Below the pieces are notes generated by a model, which saw only the letters and a program-made list of their open reading frames with translations, did not search any database and had not been told where the DNA came from. 64,000 nt of DNA from Micavibrio sp. (lineage in GTDB: Bacteria; Pseudomonadota; Alphaproteobacteria; Micavibrionales; UBA2020), in assembly GCA_028283745.1 (NCBI GenBank), contig JAPWJZ010000009.1, forward strand, positions 1-64,000, given 5' to 3'. Positions 43,554 to 51,327 of the stretch are shown here, one piece after another (the first letter of the stretch is position 1; each line of letters starts with the position of its first letter). Position numbers and translations under genes: made by a program.

Positions 43554-44774
43554 ATGGACTTTGCCATTAAAGACTTCAGCATACTGCTGCTGATTGCCGC
43601 TATCGTCGCCATTATCGCGCGGCGCTGCAAGCTGCCTTACAGCATTGGTCTTGTTGTGGCGGGCATTGCGCTGGCCTTTATAAAGCCCATGAACATTCCC
43701 TTCACCAAGGATGTTATTTTCAACGGTTTCCTGCCGCCGCTGATTTTCGAGGCCGCGCTGTTCATCATCTGGCGGCAGCTGAAGCGCGACCTGCCGATTA
43801 TTCTGGTCTTCGTCACGGCAGGCCTGCTGCTTTCCGCCGCCGTTACCGCCGCGGGCATGCATTACCTTGCGGGCTGGGCATGGGCCAGCGCCAGCGTATT
43901 TGGCATTTTGATTGCAGCGACGGACCCGGTTTCCGTCATTGCCACCTTCAAGGAAGCGGGCGTGCATGGCCGCCTGCGCCTGCTGGTGGAAGCCGAAAGC
44001 CTGATGAACGACGGCACGGCCGCCGTCGGCTTTATTATTGCCGTGGCGCTTGCGACCGGCGCCCAAACGTTAAGCGCGGGGCATATTGCCACCACGCTGT
44101 TCATGACGGTGACGGGCGGCGTGCTGTGCGGGGCGCTTATTTCCGGCGGCATTCTGCTGCTGGTCGGCAAGGCGCAGGACCACCTTGTTGAAATTACGCT
44201 CACCACCATCATCGCCTACAGCTCGTTTATTGTGGCGGAGCATTATCACTTCTCCGGCGTGCTGTCGTGCATGACGGCGGGGCTGATTACCGGCAATTAC
44301 GGTTTTACCCATTCCCTCACCGCGCGCGGCAAGGAAGCCGTGACGAACTTTTGGGAATATGCGGCTTTTGTCGCCAATTCGCTTATCTTCATCCTCATCG
44401 GCATCAGCGAGGCAAAGCAAACCTTTACGCCCATGCTGGCGGCGGGCGGCATTGCCATTGCGCTGGTCACGCTGGGGCGTGCGGTGGCGATTTACCCGTT
44501 CTCCGCCCTCTTCGCCCGCAGCCGCCTGAAGGTGGATATGGCCCACCAGCACATTCTATTCTGGGGCGGCCTGCGCGGTGCGTTGGCCCTTGGCCTTGCG
44601 CTGGGCCTGCCGGATGACATGCCCGACCGCGATGCAATCACCACCGTCACGTTCCTTGTCGTCGCGTTCTCGATATTCGTGCAGGGCATGACCATGACCC
44701 CGCTTTTGAAAAAGCTGGGGCAATTGCCGGAGGAAGACAGCATCCGTTCAGTCTTCAAAGACAGCCACAGTTAA
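43554..44774 (+). CDS. CPA1-family Na+/H+ (K+/H+) antiporter
   Basis: A 406-residue inner-membrane protein with about 12 hydrophobic segments. It carries the CPA1/NhaP-type ion-binding motifs ATDPVSVIATFKE (about residues 121-133) and EAESLMNDGTA (about 145-155). It should exchange monovalent cations for protons, and ion preference cannot be read. There is no large cytoplasmic C-terminal domain. AAGGGG lies about 7 nt before the ATG. A TATAAT at 43501-43506 could give it its own promoter, with a small palindrome at 43525-43539 in the leader. Confidence 0.88.
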   Translation: MDFAIKDFSILLLIAAIVAIIARRCKLPYSIGLVVAGIALAFIKPMNIPFTKDVIFNGFLPPLIFEAALFIIWRQLKRDLPIILVFVTAGLLLSAAVTAAGMHYLAGWAWASASVFGILIAATDPVSVIATFKEAGVHGRLRLLVEAESLMNDGTAAVGFIIAVALATGAQTLSAGHIATTLFMTVTGGVLCGALISGGILLLVGKAQDHLVEITLTTIIAYSSFIVAEHYHFSGVLSCMTAGLITGNYGFTHSLTARGKEAVTNFWEYAAFVANSLIFILIGISEAKQTFTPMLAAGGIAIALVTLGRAVAIYPFSALFARSRLKVDMAHQHILFWGGLRGALALGLALGLPDDMPDRDAITTVTFLVVAFSIFVQGMTMTPLLKKLGQLPEEDSIRSVFKDSHS

Positions 44775-44792
44775 TTAAGCGTGCCGAAACTA

Positions 44793-45245
44793 TTAATTCA
44801 GCGTGCCGCCTGCCCAATAATCGCCGTACTTCAGCGGCAGCAGGTCGACGGAGCGCACTTTGTACAGCTCGGTCGTGCCGGGGTCGCGCAGAATGACAAA
44901 GCCGGCGGAAGCGAAATCGGTAATCACCTCGCGGCAGCGGCCGCAGGGGGAAATGACTTTCGGCTCTTTCGAAAATTCATGGTAGACCGCAACGATGGTG
45001 GTAATTTTGCGCTCGGGGTCGCGGTTGGCTTCTGCAATCGCAAACGGTTCGGCGCACATTGAAATGCTGCCCACATCGACCGTCAGGTTATTCGACGTAA
45101 TAACGCGGCCATTGTCCAGCCGCAGCGCGGCCCCCACCAGCGCGGGGGCTTTTTCCCCGAAAATCTGCAGCACGGGTTTGACGATGGCTTCGGATGCGGC
45201 CTTGACGAGTGCGTAATCTTCCGGCGTCAGCGGTAGCTTGTTCAT
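44793..45245 (-). CDS. Cytidine deaminase-like zinc hydrolase
   Basis: A 150-residue protein of the cytidine deaminase superfamily. The zinc/catalytic motif is C64-A65-E66 and the second is P100-C101-G-R-C104, so three cysteines bind zinc and E66 is the proton shuttle, as in tetrameric Cdd and blasticidin-S deaminase. The residue after CAE is proline instead of the usual arginine or lysine, which may alter the subunit interface or the substrate. Cytidine is therefore likely but not certain. Confidence 0.75.
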   Translation of the reverse strand: MNKLPLTPEDYALVKAASEAIVKPVLQIFGEKAPALVGAALRLDNGRVITSNNLTVDVGSISMCAEPFAIAEANRDPERKITTIVAVYHEFSKEPKVISPCGRCREVITDFASAGFVILRDPGTTELYKVRSVDLLPLKYGDYWAGGTLN

Positions 45246-45325
45246 GGCTGTTAAAATCTCCCCTGCGTCTAATCGTACAGGATTTCAACGGCCTGACAAG
45301 TGGCGGCGGTGTTTACGGGGCTGAA

Positions 45326-46378
45326 TCAGCCCTCCAGCTGCTCTTTCGACAGCCAGAAGACCTCGCCTTCGCTGTTTTCGGTGTCCAGCCACAGGAAGTC
45401 GATGTCGGGGCGGGCATCTTCCAGCGCGGGGCGGCCATAGCCGATTTCGCAGATGATATTACCGCCCTCGTTCAGGTGGTCCGGCGCTTCGGCCAGAATG
45501 CGGTGAACAATATCCAGCCCGTCGTCGCCCGCTTCCAGCGCCATTTGCGGTTCATGGTAATATTCGGGCGGCATGCCAACCATGTCCTCGGCATCCACAT
45601 AGGGCGGGTTGGTGATGATGAAGTCATACTTCTTGCCCTTCAGCGGCGCGAACAGGTCGCCCTGATAGACCGTGATACGGTCGTTGTGCAGGCAATTGGC
45701 GACGTTGATGTTGGCAACCGCAACAGCATCCGGCGACAGGTCAACGGCATCGACCGTCGCATTGGGGAACAGGTAGGACGCGATAATGGCAAGGCAGCCC
45801 GAACCGGTGCAAAGATCAAGCACCGACGTCACGGATTCCGGATCCTCGATCAGCGCGAAGCCTGCTTCCTGCCCATTCTCGCCGCCTGTCACATCTTCAA
45901 ACAGCAGGTCGGCGATGTAGGAACGGGGCACAATAACGCGTTCATCGACATAGAACGGATAGCCCTTGAGGTAGGTTTTGTTGACCAGATACGCCGTGGG
46001 CTTGCGCGTTTTGATACGCGCCTCGATCAGCGCGGCGATGCGCTTTTTTTCATCCGCCAGCAGCCGGGCATCGTAATAAGGCTCCAGCTGCTCCACCGGC
46101 AGGCGCAAGCCTTCCAGGACCAGAAACACCGCTTCGTCAAAAACGTTGAAGGTGCCGTGGCCGAAGAACAGGTCAGCGCGGTTAAAGCGGCTGACGGCAT
46201 AACGAATGAAATCCCGCACCGTTGACAGTTCGCGCACGGCAACGTTGGGCGCAAGGTTTAGCACCGGCTGCTTTTTCATGAGCGGTTTTTTCAGGACAGG
46301 TACTTTTCTGCTTTTTGCGGCGGCAGTGTTCTTCTTGGCTTTCGCGGGGGATTTTTTCATCAGACCTGTTCTTTTCAT
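45326..46378 (-). CDS. prmB: Ribosomal protein L3 glutamine methyltransferase
   Basis: A 350-residue SAM-dependent N5-glutamine methyltransferase. The N-terminal helical domain and VLDLCTGSGCLAI motif I are followed by the diagnostic FIITNPPYVDAEDM loop. This matches PrmB rather than PrmC, including the FFGHGTFNVFDEAV and AYLVNKTYLKGYPFYVDERVIVPRS-type segments. It has an unusual N-terminal extension of ~40 residues rich in lysine and alanine (MKRTGLMKKSPAKAKK...). A shorter start is possible, but no better ribosome binding site is visible. Confidence 0.9.
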   Translation of the reverse strand: MKRTGLMKKSPAKAKKNTAAAKSRKVPVLKKPLMKKQPVLNLAPNVAVRELSTVRDFIRYAVSRFNRADLFFGHGTFNVFDEAVFLVLEGLRLPVEQLEPYYDARLLADEKKRIAALIEARIKTRKPTAYLVNKTYLKGYPFYVDERVIVPRSYIADLLFEDVTGGENGQEAGFALIEDPESVTSVLDLCTGSGCLAIIASYLFPNATVDAVDLSPDAVAVANINVANCLHNDRITVYQGDLFAPLKGKKYDFIITNPPYVDAEDMVGMPPEYYHEPQMALEAGDDGLDIVHRILAEAPDHLNEGGNIICEIGYGRPALEDARPDIDFLWLDTENSEGEVFWLSKEQLEG

Positions 46379-46575
46379 ACTGGATTCTTTAAATCGCCGC
46401 CATTCTAGCGAAAGCGGCGCGCCTTTTCAAAACATTCGCCGTGGCATTTGCGACACGCAAGGCACTGGATTACACGGGCAAAGCCTTTTTGATGCAGAAT
46501 CACTTGCTTTATCACCGCCCCTCCCATATTCATATCGTCCGGTACAAAAACAAAAAAACAGAGTGTGTATATAAA

Positions 46576-47814
46576 ATGTCCCCCGCGCAACGCCGCAATC
46601 TTTTCATCATTCTTATCCTGGGCGCGCTTAGCACCATCAGCCCTTTTGCGATTGATATGTACCTGCCCGCTTTCGGCCAGATTGCGGCGGACATGAACAC
46701 CGTGCCCTCTACCGTCGCACTGTCGCTTTCCAGCTATTTCATCGGGCTTGCGGCGGGGCAGTTGGCCTACGGCCCTTTGCTGGACCGTTACGGGCGCAAG
46801 CGGCCGCTGTATGCCGGCCTCACCCTGTTCGTCTTCGCTTCCATCGGCTGCATGACATCGCATACGGTTGAATCGCTTATCATCTGGCGGTTTTTTCAGG
46901 CCCTTGGCGGCTGCGTTGCGCAGGTGGCGGCGACCGCCATGGTGCACGACTTTTTCCCCGTCAAGGAAAGCGCCAAAATTTTCTCCCTGCTTATCCTTAT
47001 CCTCGGCGTATCGCCGCTGCTTGCGCCAACGGTTGGCGGCTTTGTCACCACGTCGCTCGGCTGGCACTGGGTGTTTATTTTGCTGGCGGGCATTGTGCTG
47101 GTCATCATGGGTATCGTGCATATGTTCCTGCCGGAAGGCCACCAGCCGGATACGACGATTTCGCTTAAGCCACGCCCCATCGTCCACAGCTTCCTGCTGA
47201 TTTTGAAGGAACCGCAGTTCTATACCCATGCGCTGGCAGGCGCGCTTTCCTTCGCGGGGCTGTTTGCCTATGTCGCGGGCTCGCCGATTATTTTCATGAA
47301 TATCTTCAGCGTCAGCCCGCAAATGTACGGCGGCATTTTCGCCATGCTTTCGGTCGGGTTCATTGGCGGCAGCCAGCTGAATATCTGGCTGACCCGTAAG
47401 TTCGGCAGCGCGCGCATTTTTCTTGTCGCGCTTATTTGCCAGACCGTCATTGGCGGTATCTTCATGATTGGCGCGTACAACGGCTGGTACGGGCTATACG
47501 CAACGCTGGCATGCCTGTTTATGTTCCTGCCCTGCATTGGCATTGGCTACCCTAACGCCGCCGCCCTTGCGCTTGCGCCCTTCAGCAAAAACGCGGGCAG
47601 CGCCTCCGCCCTGCTCGGTTTTATCCAGATCGGCATGGGCGCGGTTGCGTCCTGCGGGGTTGGCATGTTCCATGCGCCCACGCTGTTTACCATTGTTCTG
47701 CTGATGTGCGGGTGGGCGGGCCTTGCGCTTCTCGCCCTGCTGGTTGCGCGCCGCAACATAGACCCCCGCCACGCGGTTGAGGTTGAAGCGGCGGCAGCGC
47801 CCGTAATGCACTAG
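46576..47814 (+). CDS. Bcr/CflA-family multidrug efflux MFS transporter
   Basis: A 412-residue MFS transporter with 12 hydrophobic segments. It has the early TISPFAIDMYLPAF and DRYGRKRPLYAG motifs typical of drug:H+ antiporters of the Bcr/CflA group. The start at 46576 gives MSPAQRRN. A longer frame runs to 46441 but its extra residues are not membrane-like. A TetR-type gene follows 44 bp downstream and probably regulates it. Confidence 0.88.
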   Translation: MSPAQRRNLFIILILGALSTISPFAIDMYLPAFGQIAADMNTVPSTVALSLSSYFIGLAAGQLAYGPLLDRYGRKRPLYAGLTLFVFASIGCMTSHTVESLIIWRFFQALGGCVAQVAATAMVHDFFPVKESAKIFSLLILILGVSPLLAPTVGGFVTTSLGWHWVFILLAGIVLVIMGIVHMFLPEGHQPDTTISLKPRPIVHSFLLILKEPQFYTHALAGALSFAGLFAYVAGSPIIFMNIFSVSPQMYGGIFAMLSVGFIGGSQLNIWLTRKFGSARIFLVALICQTVIGGIFMIGAYNGWYGLYATLACLFMFLPCIGIGYPNAAALALAPFSKNAGSASALLGFIQIGMGAVASCGVGMFHAPTLFTIVLLMCGWAGLALLALLVARRNIDPRHAVEVEAAAAPVMH

Positions 47815-47858
47815 ATTCCAATTGACCAAAAGCCCCCCGGCGGGGCACGATATGAGCC

Positions 47859-48428
47859 ATGAAACAAGACCGTAAAGCAAATATCCTCACCACCGCGCAG
47901 CACCTCTTCCTCAGCGAAGGGCTTAGCGTCACCACCGTGCGCATCGCCAAGGATGCCGACGTGCCGCATGGCATGCTGCTGGATTATTTTGCCACCAAGG
48001 CGGATTTGCAGGACGGGCTTTATATTGCCCTGCGCAACCAGGCGGCAGAAGCCATGTATGATGCCGGCGCGATGGACAAGGACAACCTGCACGCCATTCT
48101 TTCCGCCGTCTGGGCAAGCTATGTCCATTGGGCCATGGCCAATACACCAAAACACAAAATGCTTATGCTGCTGGCCACCAGCAATGCCGTCACCGCACCC
48201 GCCCGCGCCAAGGTTGAAGAAACGCTGAAACCCCTTAACCGCGTCGTGCAGTCGGAAATGAAAAAGGGCGACCTGACGGAAATGGGGCTGGATTACCTGT
48301 ACCTCATCATGGATGCGCTGGCGCATATCTGCATCGTCGAAGCCATCGACAAGCGCCTGAAGGGCAAAACGCTGGACGGGCATATCGCGCTCGGCTTCAG
48401 TATTTTCTGGAAGGGGCTTGCGGCTTAA
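47859..48428 (+). CDS. TetR-family transcriptional regulator
   Basis: A 189-residue regulator. The N-terminal helix-turn-helix (about 8-50) reads ILTTAQHLFLSEG, VTTVRIAKDADV and MLLDYFATKADL, as in the TetR family. The C-terminal ligand-binding part is helical and not assignable. It lies immediately downstream of the Bcr/CflA gene on the same strand and may control it in response to an effluxed compound. A choline-responsive BetI-like regulator is an alternative. Confidence 0.85.
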   Translation: MKQDRKANILTTAQHLFLSEGLSVTTVRIAKDADVPHGMLLDYFATKADLQDGLYIALRNQAAEAMYDAGAMDKDNLHAILSAVWASYVHWAMANTPKHKMLMLLATSNAVTAPARAKVEETLKPLNRVVQSEMKKGDLTEMGLDYLYLIMDALAHICIVEAIDKRLKGKTLDGHIALGFSIFWKGLAA

Positions 48429-48523
48429 CCATAACCGCAGCCATTTACCCACGCGCCGTTTCAAACAGCTGGCACAATTATTGCAACGCTTCCGGTTGAA
48501 GAATTTTCGACCGGAGAAAAAAC

Positions 48524-48913
48524 ATGACGATTTCAAGCCTTAACGGGTCCCCGTGGTACAGCACCAGCACCGCGAAGACGCAAAACAAGCAAAGTTTGCC
48601 GGGTAGTACCGGCAGCCTTATCAACAGCCTTGCGGGAACAGGCGGGGATGATGCCGCAACGACAGGCATTTCCGCCTCCAAAAAGACGGATAGCACGGCA
48701 TCCACCAAGTTTCTTGATTACATGAAGCAAACGCCCGCGCAGCGGTTGCAGGAAGCGTGGCTGGCCCAGCACAACATCACCCAGCAGCAGTTTGACGCCA
48801 TGGGCGCAGATGAAAAGCAAAAGCTGATCGACCAGATGAAGCAGGAAATGCAGGCAAAAATGCAGGACCGCGCCAATTCGCCCGACCACAAACCGGTGGA
48901 TATTCTGGTCTAG
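48524..48913 (+). CDS. Uncharacterised small protein, 129 residues
   Basis: I do not recognise this product. The first ~65 residues are Ser/Thr/Gly-rich and probably disordered. The C-terminal ~60 residues form a charged, Gln-rich helix (TPAQRLQEAWLAQHNI..., then KQKLIDQMKQEMQAKM). A GGAG 7 nt before the ATG supports translation. The composition suggests a secreted or scaffold-like protein, but there is no signal peptide. Confidence 0.55.
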   Translation: MTISSLNGSPWYSTSTAKTQNKQSLPGSTGSLINSLAGTGGDDAATTGISASKKTDSTASTKFLDYMKQTPAQRLQEAWLAQHNITQQQFDAMGADEKQKLIDQMKQEMQAKMQDRANSPDHKPVDILV

Positions 48914-48963
48914 CGCTAAAATAACCGTTTCGTTCTGCGGCGCTTCATGGCAAAACCCTTGGC

Positions 48964-49653
48964 ATGAGCTTGAAGAATGCAACCATGCCCGATACGAGCT
49001 GGATGAATATCATCGGTGATGAATTCAGCCAAAGTTATATGCACAAGCTGGAAGATTTTCTGGCGCGTGAAACCGCGGCTGGCCGCATCATCTACCCCGC
49101 TGCGCCCGATATTTTTAATGCGCTGAACGCAACGCCGTTCAACAAGGTGAGCGTCGTTATTCTGGGGCAAGACCCGTATCATGGGCCGGACCAGGCGCAC
49201 GGCCTTTCCTTCTCCGTCCGCAGCGGTGTTGCACTGCCGCCAAGCCTGCGCAATATTTACAAAGAAATTGAAGCCGAATACGCCGTCAAAATGCCCCGCA
49301 CCGGCGACCTGACCGCATGGGCCAAGCAGGGCGTGCTGCTGCTGAACGCGACCTTAACGGTTGAAGCCGCCAAGGCCGGCGCGCACCAGGGAAAAGGCTG
49401 GGAAATGTTTACGGATGCCATCATCCGCGCGCTTGATGCGCGGGCGGCACCTATCGTCTTTATGCTTTGGGGTGCCTATGCGCAAAAAAAGGGCGCGTTT
49501 ATCGACCGCAAAAAACATTTGGTGCTGGAAGCGCCCCACCCCTCGCCGCTATCGGCGCATCGCGGTTTTCTCGGTTGCGGGCATTTCAAGAAAGCCAACG
49601 GCTATCTGGCGCAGCATAATCTTCCGGTCATCGACTGGACGAAGGTTTCCTAA
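48964..49653 (+). CDS. ung: Uracil-DNA glycosylase (family 1)
   Basis: A 229-residue base-excision repair enzyme that removes uracil from DNA. The water-activating motif GQDPYHG (D70) and the DNA-intercalation loop HPSPLSAHRGF (about 191-201) are intact. The start could also be the in-frame ATG at 48985. It converges with the DUF1489 gene three bases later and lies near dinB, although on the opposite strand. Confidence 0.95.
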   Translation: MSLKNATMPDTSWMNIIGDEFSQSYMHKLEDFLARETAAGRIIYPAAPDIFNALNATPFNKVSVVILGQDPYHGPDQAHGLSFSVRSGVALPPSLRNIYKEIEAEYAVKMPRTGDLTAWAKQGVLLLNATLTVEAAKAGAHQGKGWEMFTDAIIRALDARAAPIVFMLWGAYAQKKGAFIDRKKHLVLEAPHPSPLSAHRGFLGCGHFKKANGYLAQHNLPVIDWTKVS

Positions 49654-49656
49654 AGC

Positions 49657-50088
49657 TTACAGCAACCCCAGCGTCTTCAGTTCCAGCCGCAGCGCGGGCG
49701 GCAGGTCGTCGCCATGGTCGCCGGCATCGCGGTCGGCCGGGGCGTCTTTCGGGTCAAGGTAGCGCCAGCCCTGAAAAGCACGACGTTGCTGCCAATGCAC
49801 CGGAATCATTTTTTTGTCATGCACAAGGCCGCAATGCGCAACGCCGCCGCGCTTCATGGGGCGCAGCTCCACCAGTTTCTGCCGCGCCACAATCCAGCCT
49901 TTAATCACCCAGTAAATCGACCCGCCATCCAGCACCTCGTCCGCGCGCTTCGGCGTGTGGCGGGTAATGTGGATGAGCTCCGGCGTTTTGCCCTTGGCCT
50001 TCAGTTCCTTCAATCGCAGCTTCTGCCACGCGACAAGGTCTTCAAGGCTGTCAGGCCCGACGGAAAGCTTGATGATATGGACGGTCAT
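49657..50088 (-). CDS. DUF1489 family protein
   Basis: A 143-residue protein opening MTVHIIKLSVGPDSLEDLVAWQ, with HITRHTPKRADEVLDGGSIYWVIKG, the recognisable DUF1489 pattern found mainly in Alphaproteobacteria. Function is unknown. It lies 78 bp downstream of dinB on the same strand. Confidence 0.85.
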   Translation of the reverse strand: MTVHIIKLSVGPDSLEDLVAWQKLRLKELKAKGKTPELIHITRHTPKRADEVLDGGSIYWVIKGWIVARQKLVELRPMKRGGVAHCGLVHDKKMIPVHWQQRRAFQGWRYLDPKDAPADRDAGDHGDDLPPALRLELKTLGLL

Positions 50089-50166
50089 GATGTGAACCCA
50101 GAATAACGTGATGAATGGCTGTAATATAGGCGCAAACCAGCCGCCGTTCCAGCCCCGCCTGGCGGC

Positions 50167-51234
50167 TTAAACGGGCAGACCCAAATTCAGCTGCGCGCCG
50201 GCGCCCGCTGCTTCATCAAAGTTGGAAACGGTAACGCCGACAAGGCGCACGCCGATGTGCAGGGGGTAAACGCCGCGCATCAATTCAACGCTTAACCGCC
50301 GCAGCAGGTCGGGGGTGGCGATGGGGAATGGCAGGCTGCGGCTGCGGGTAATCTGCTTGAAGTCCGCGAATTTGACTTTAAGGGTGACGGTGCGGCCATA
50401 CATGCCGGCATCCGCACACCATTGCGACACGTAATTTGCCATTTCGGTAACGCCCGCTTCAATCAAGTCCGGTTGCAGCAGGTCATCATGGAACGTGGTT
50501 TCGGAGCCGGAGGATTTGCGCACGCGCTCCGCCTCCACGGGCCTGTCATCCTCCCCCCGTGAAATCTCGTAATACCAGTCGCCGCCCTTGCCGAAGTGCT
50601 GCCGCAGGTATGACAGCGATTTTTCGCGAAGATCCGCGCCGGTATGAATGCCAAGGCTTTTCATTTTTTCGGCAGTCACGGGTCCAATACCGTGGAATTT
50701 TGCCACCGGCAGCGTCTCAATAAATCCCGCGCCATCTTCCGGCAAAATTACGAACTGCCCGTTGGGCTTATTGTGGTCGGACGCAAGCTTGGCGAGGAAC
50801 TTGTTGTAGGATACCCCCGCCGAAGCCGTCAGCCCTGTCTTGGCAAAAATGCGCGCGCGAATTTCCTTGGCGGTTGCCGAGGCGGTCGGTATGCCGCGCA
50901 GGTTTTCGGTAACGTCCAAATAAGCTTCATCCAGCGACAACGGCTCCACCAGCGGCGTGTAATCAAGAAAGATTTCGCGAATGTCATCCGACACGGCCTT
51001 ATACACATCAAACCGCGGCGGCACAAAAATCACCTGCGGGCATTTGCGCAGCGCGGTAGTGGAGGGCATGGCCGAGCGCACACCGAATTTGCGCGCTTCA
51101 TAGCTTGCCGCCGCAACTACGCCGCGCTTGGCGCCGTAGCCGACGGCCACGGGCTTGCCCTTCAGCGCCGGGTTATCCCGCTGCTCGACGGAAGCGTAGA
51201 AAGCATCCATGTCCACGTGAATGATTTTTCTCAA
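50167..51234 (-). CDS. dinB: DNA polymerase IV (Y family)
   Basis: A 355-residue translesion polymerase. The palm contains IIHVDMDAFYASVEQ and SLDEAYLDVTE with the catalytic acidic residues. Thumb helix-hairpin-helix (about 175-200) and little-finger domains follow. The C-terminus ends LNLGLPV, lacking an obvious extended beta-clamp tail. It is preceded by a promoter containing two copies of a 10-bp element, which suggests regulated, possibly SOS-type, expression. Confidence 0.94.
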   Translation of the reverse strand: MRKIIHVDMDAFYASVEQRDNPALKGKPVAVGYGAKRGVVAAASYEARKFGVRSAMPSTTALRKCPQVIFVPPRFDVYKAVSDDIREIFLDYTPLVEPLSLDEAYLDVTENLRGIPTASATAKEIRARIFAKTGLTASAGVSYNKFLAKLASDHNKPNGQFVILPEDGAGFIETLPVAKFHGIGPVTAEKMKSLGIHTGADLREKSLSYLRQHFGKGGDWYYEISRGEDDRPVEAERVRKSSGSETTFHDDLLQPDLIEAGVTEMANYVSQWCADAGMYGRTVTLKVKFADFKQITRSRSLPFPIATPDLLRRLSVELMRGVYPLHIGVRLVGVTVSNFDEAAGAGAQLNLGLPV

Positions 51235-51249
51235 AAGCTGTATTCTTTA

Positions 51250-51292
51250 CGTATGTTCGCTTTTTGTATACCATATGTTCGTATATTGGCAA
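51250..51292 (-). promoter_or_regulatory. dinB promoter with a duplicated CGAACATAYG element
   Basis: On the minus strand TTGCCA (51287-51292) and TATACA (51265-51270) are 16 bp apart. CGAACATATG (51272-51281) lies in the spacer and CGAACATACG (51250-51259) just downstream of the -10. The two are 22 bp, about two helical turns, apart. The location is that of an operator. GAAC/GTTC are LexA-type half-sites, but the spacing differs from the usual alphaproteobacterial GTTC-N7-GTTC. Confidence 0.5.
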
Positions 51293-51327
51293 AAACAAAG
51301 CCGTCTGCCAAGCGGAAAGCATAAAAA

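Noticed and set aside
46441..46575. A longer N-terminus for the Bcr/CflA transporter
   Set aside because: The extra 45 residues are neither a signal nor membrane-like, and the ATG at 46576 gives the usual family N-terminus.
51250..51281. Standard alphaproteobacterial LexA box GTTC-N7-GTTC before dinB
   Set aside because: The two GTTC cores are 18 bases apart, not 7, so I report a repeat element of unknown identity instead of a LexA box.
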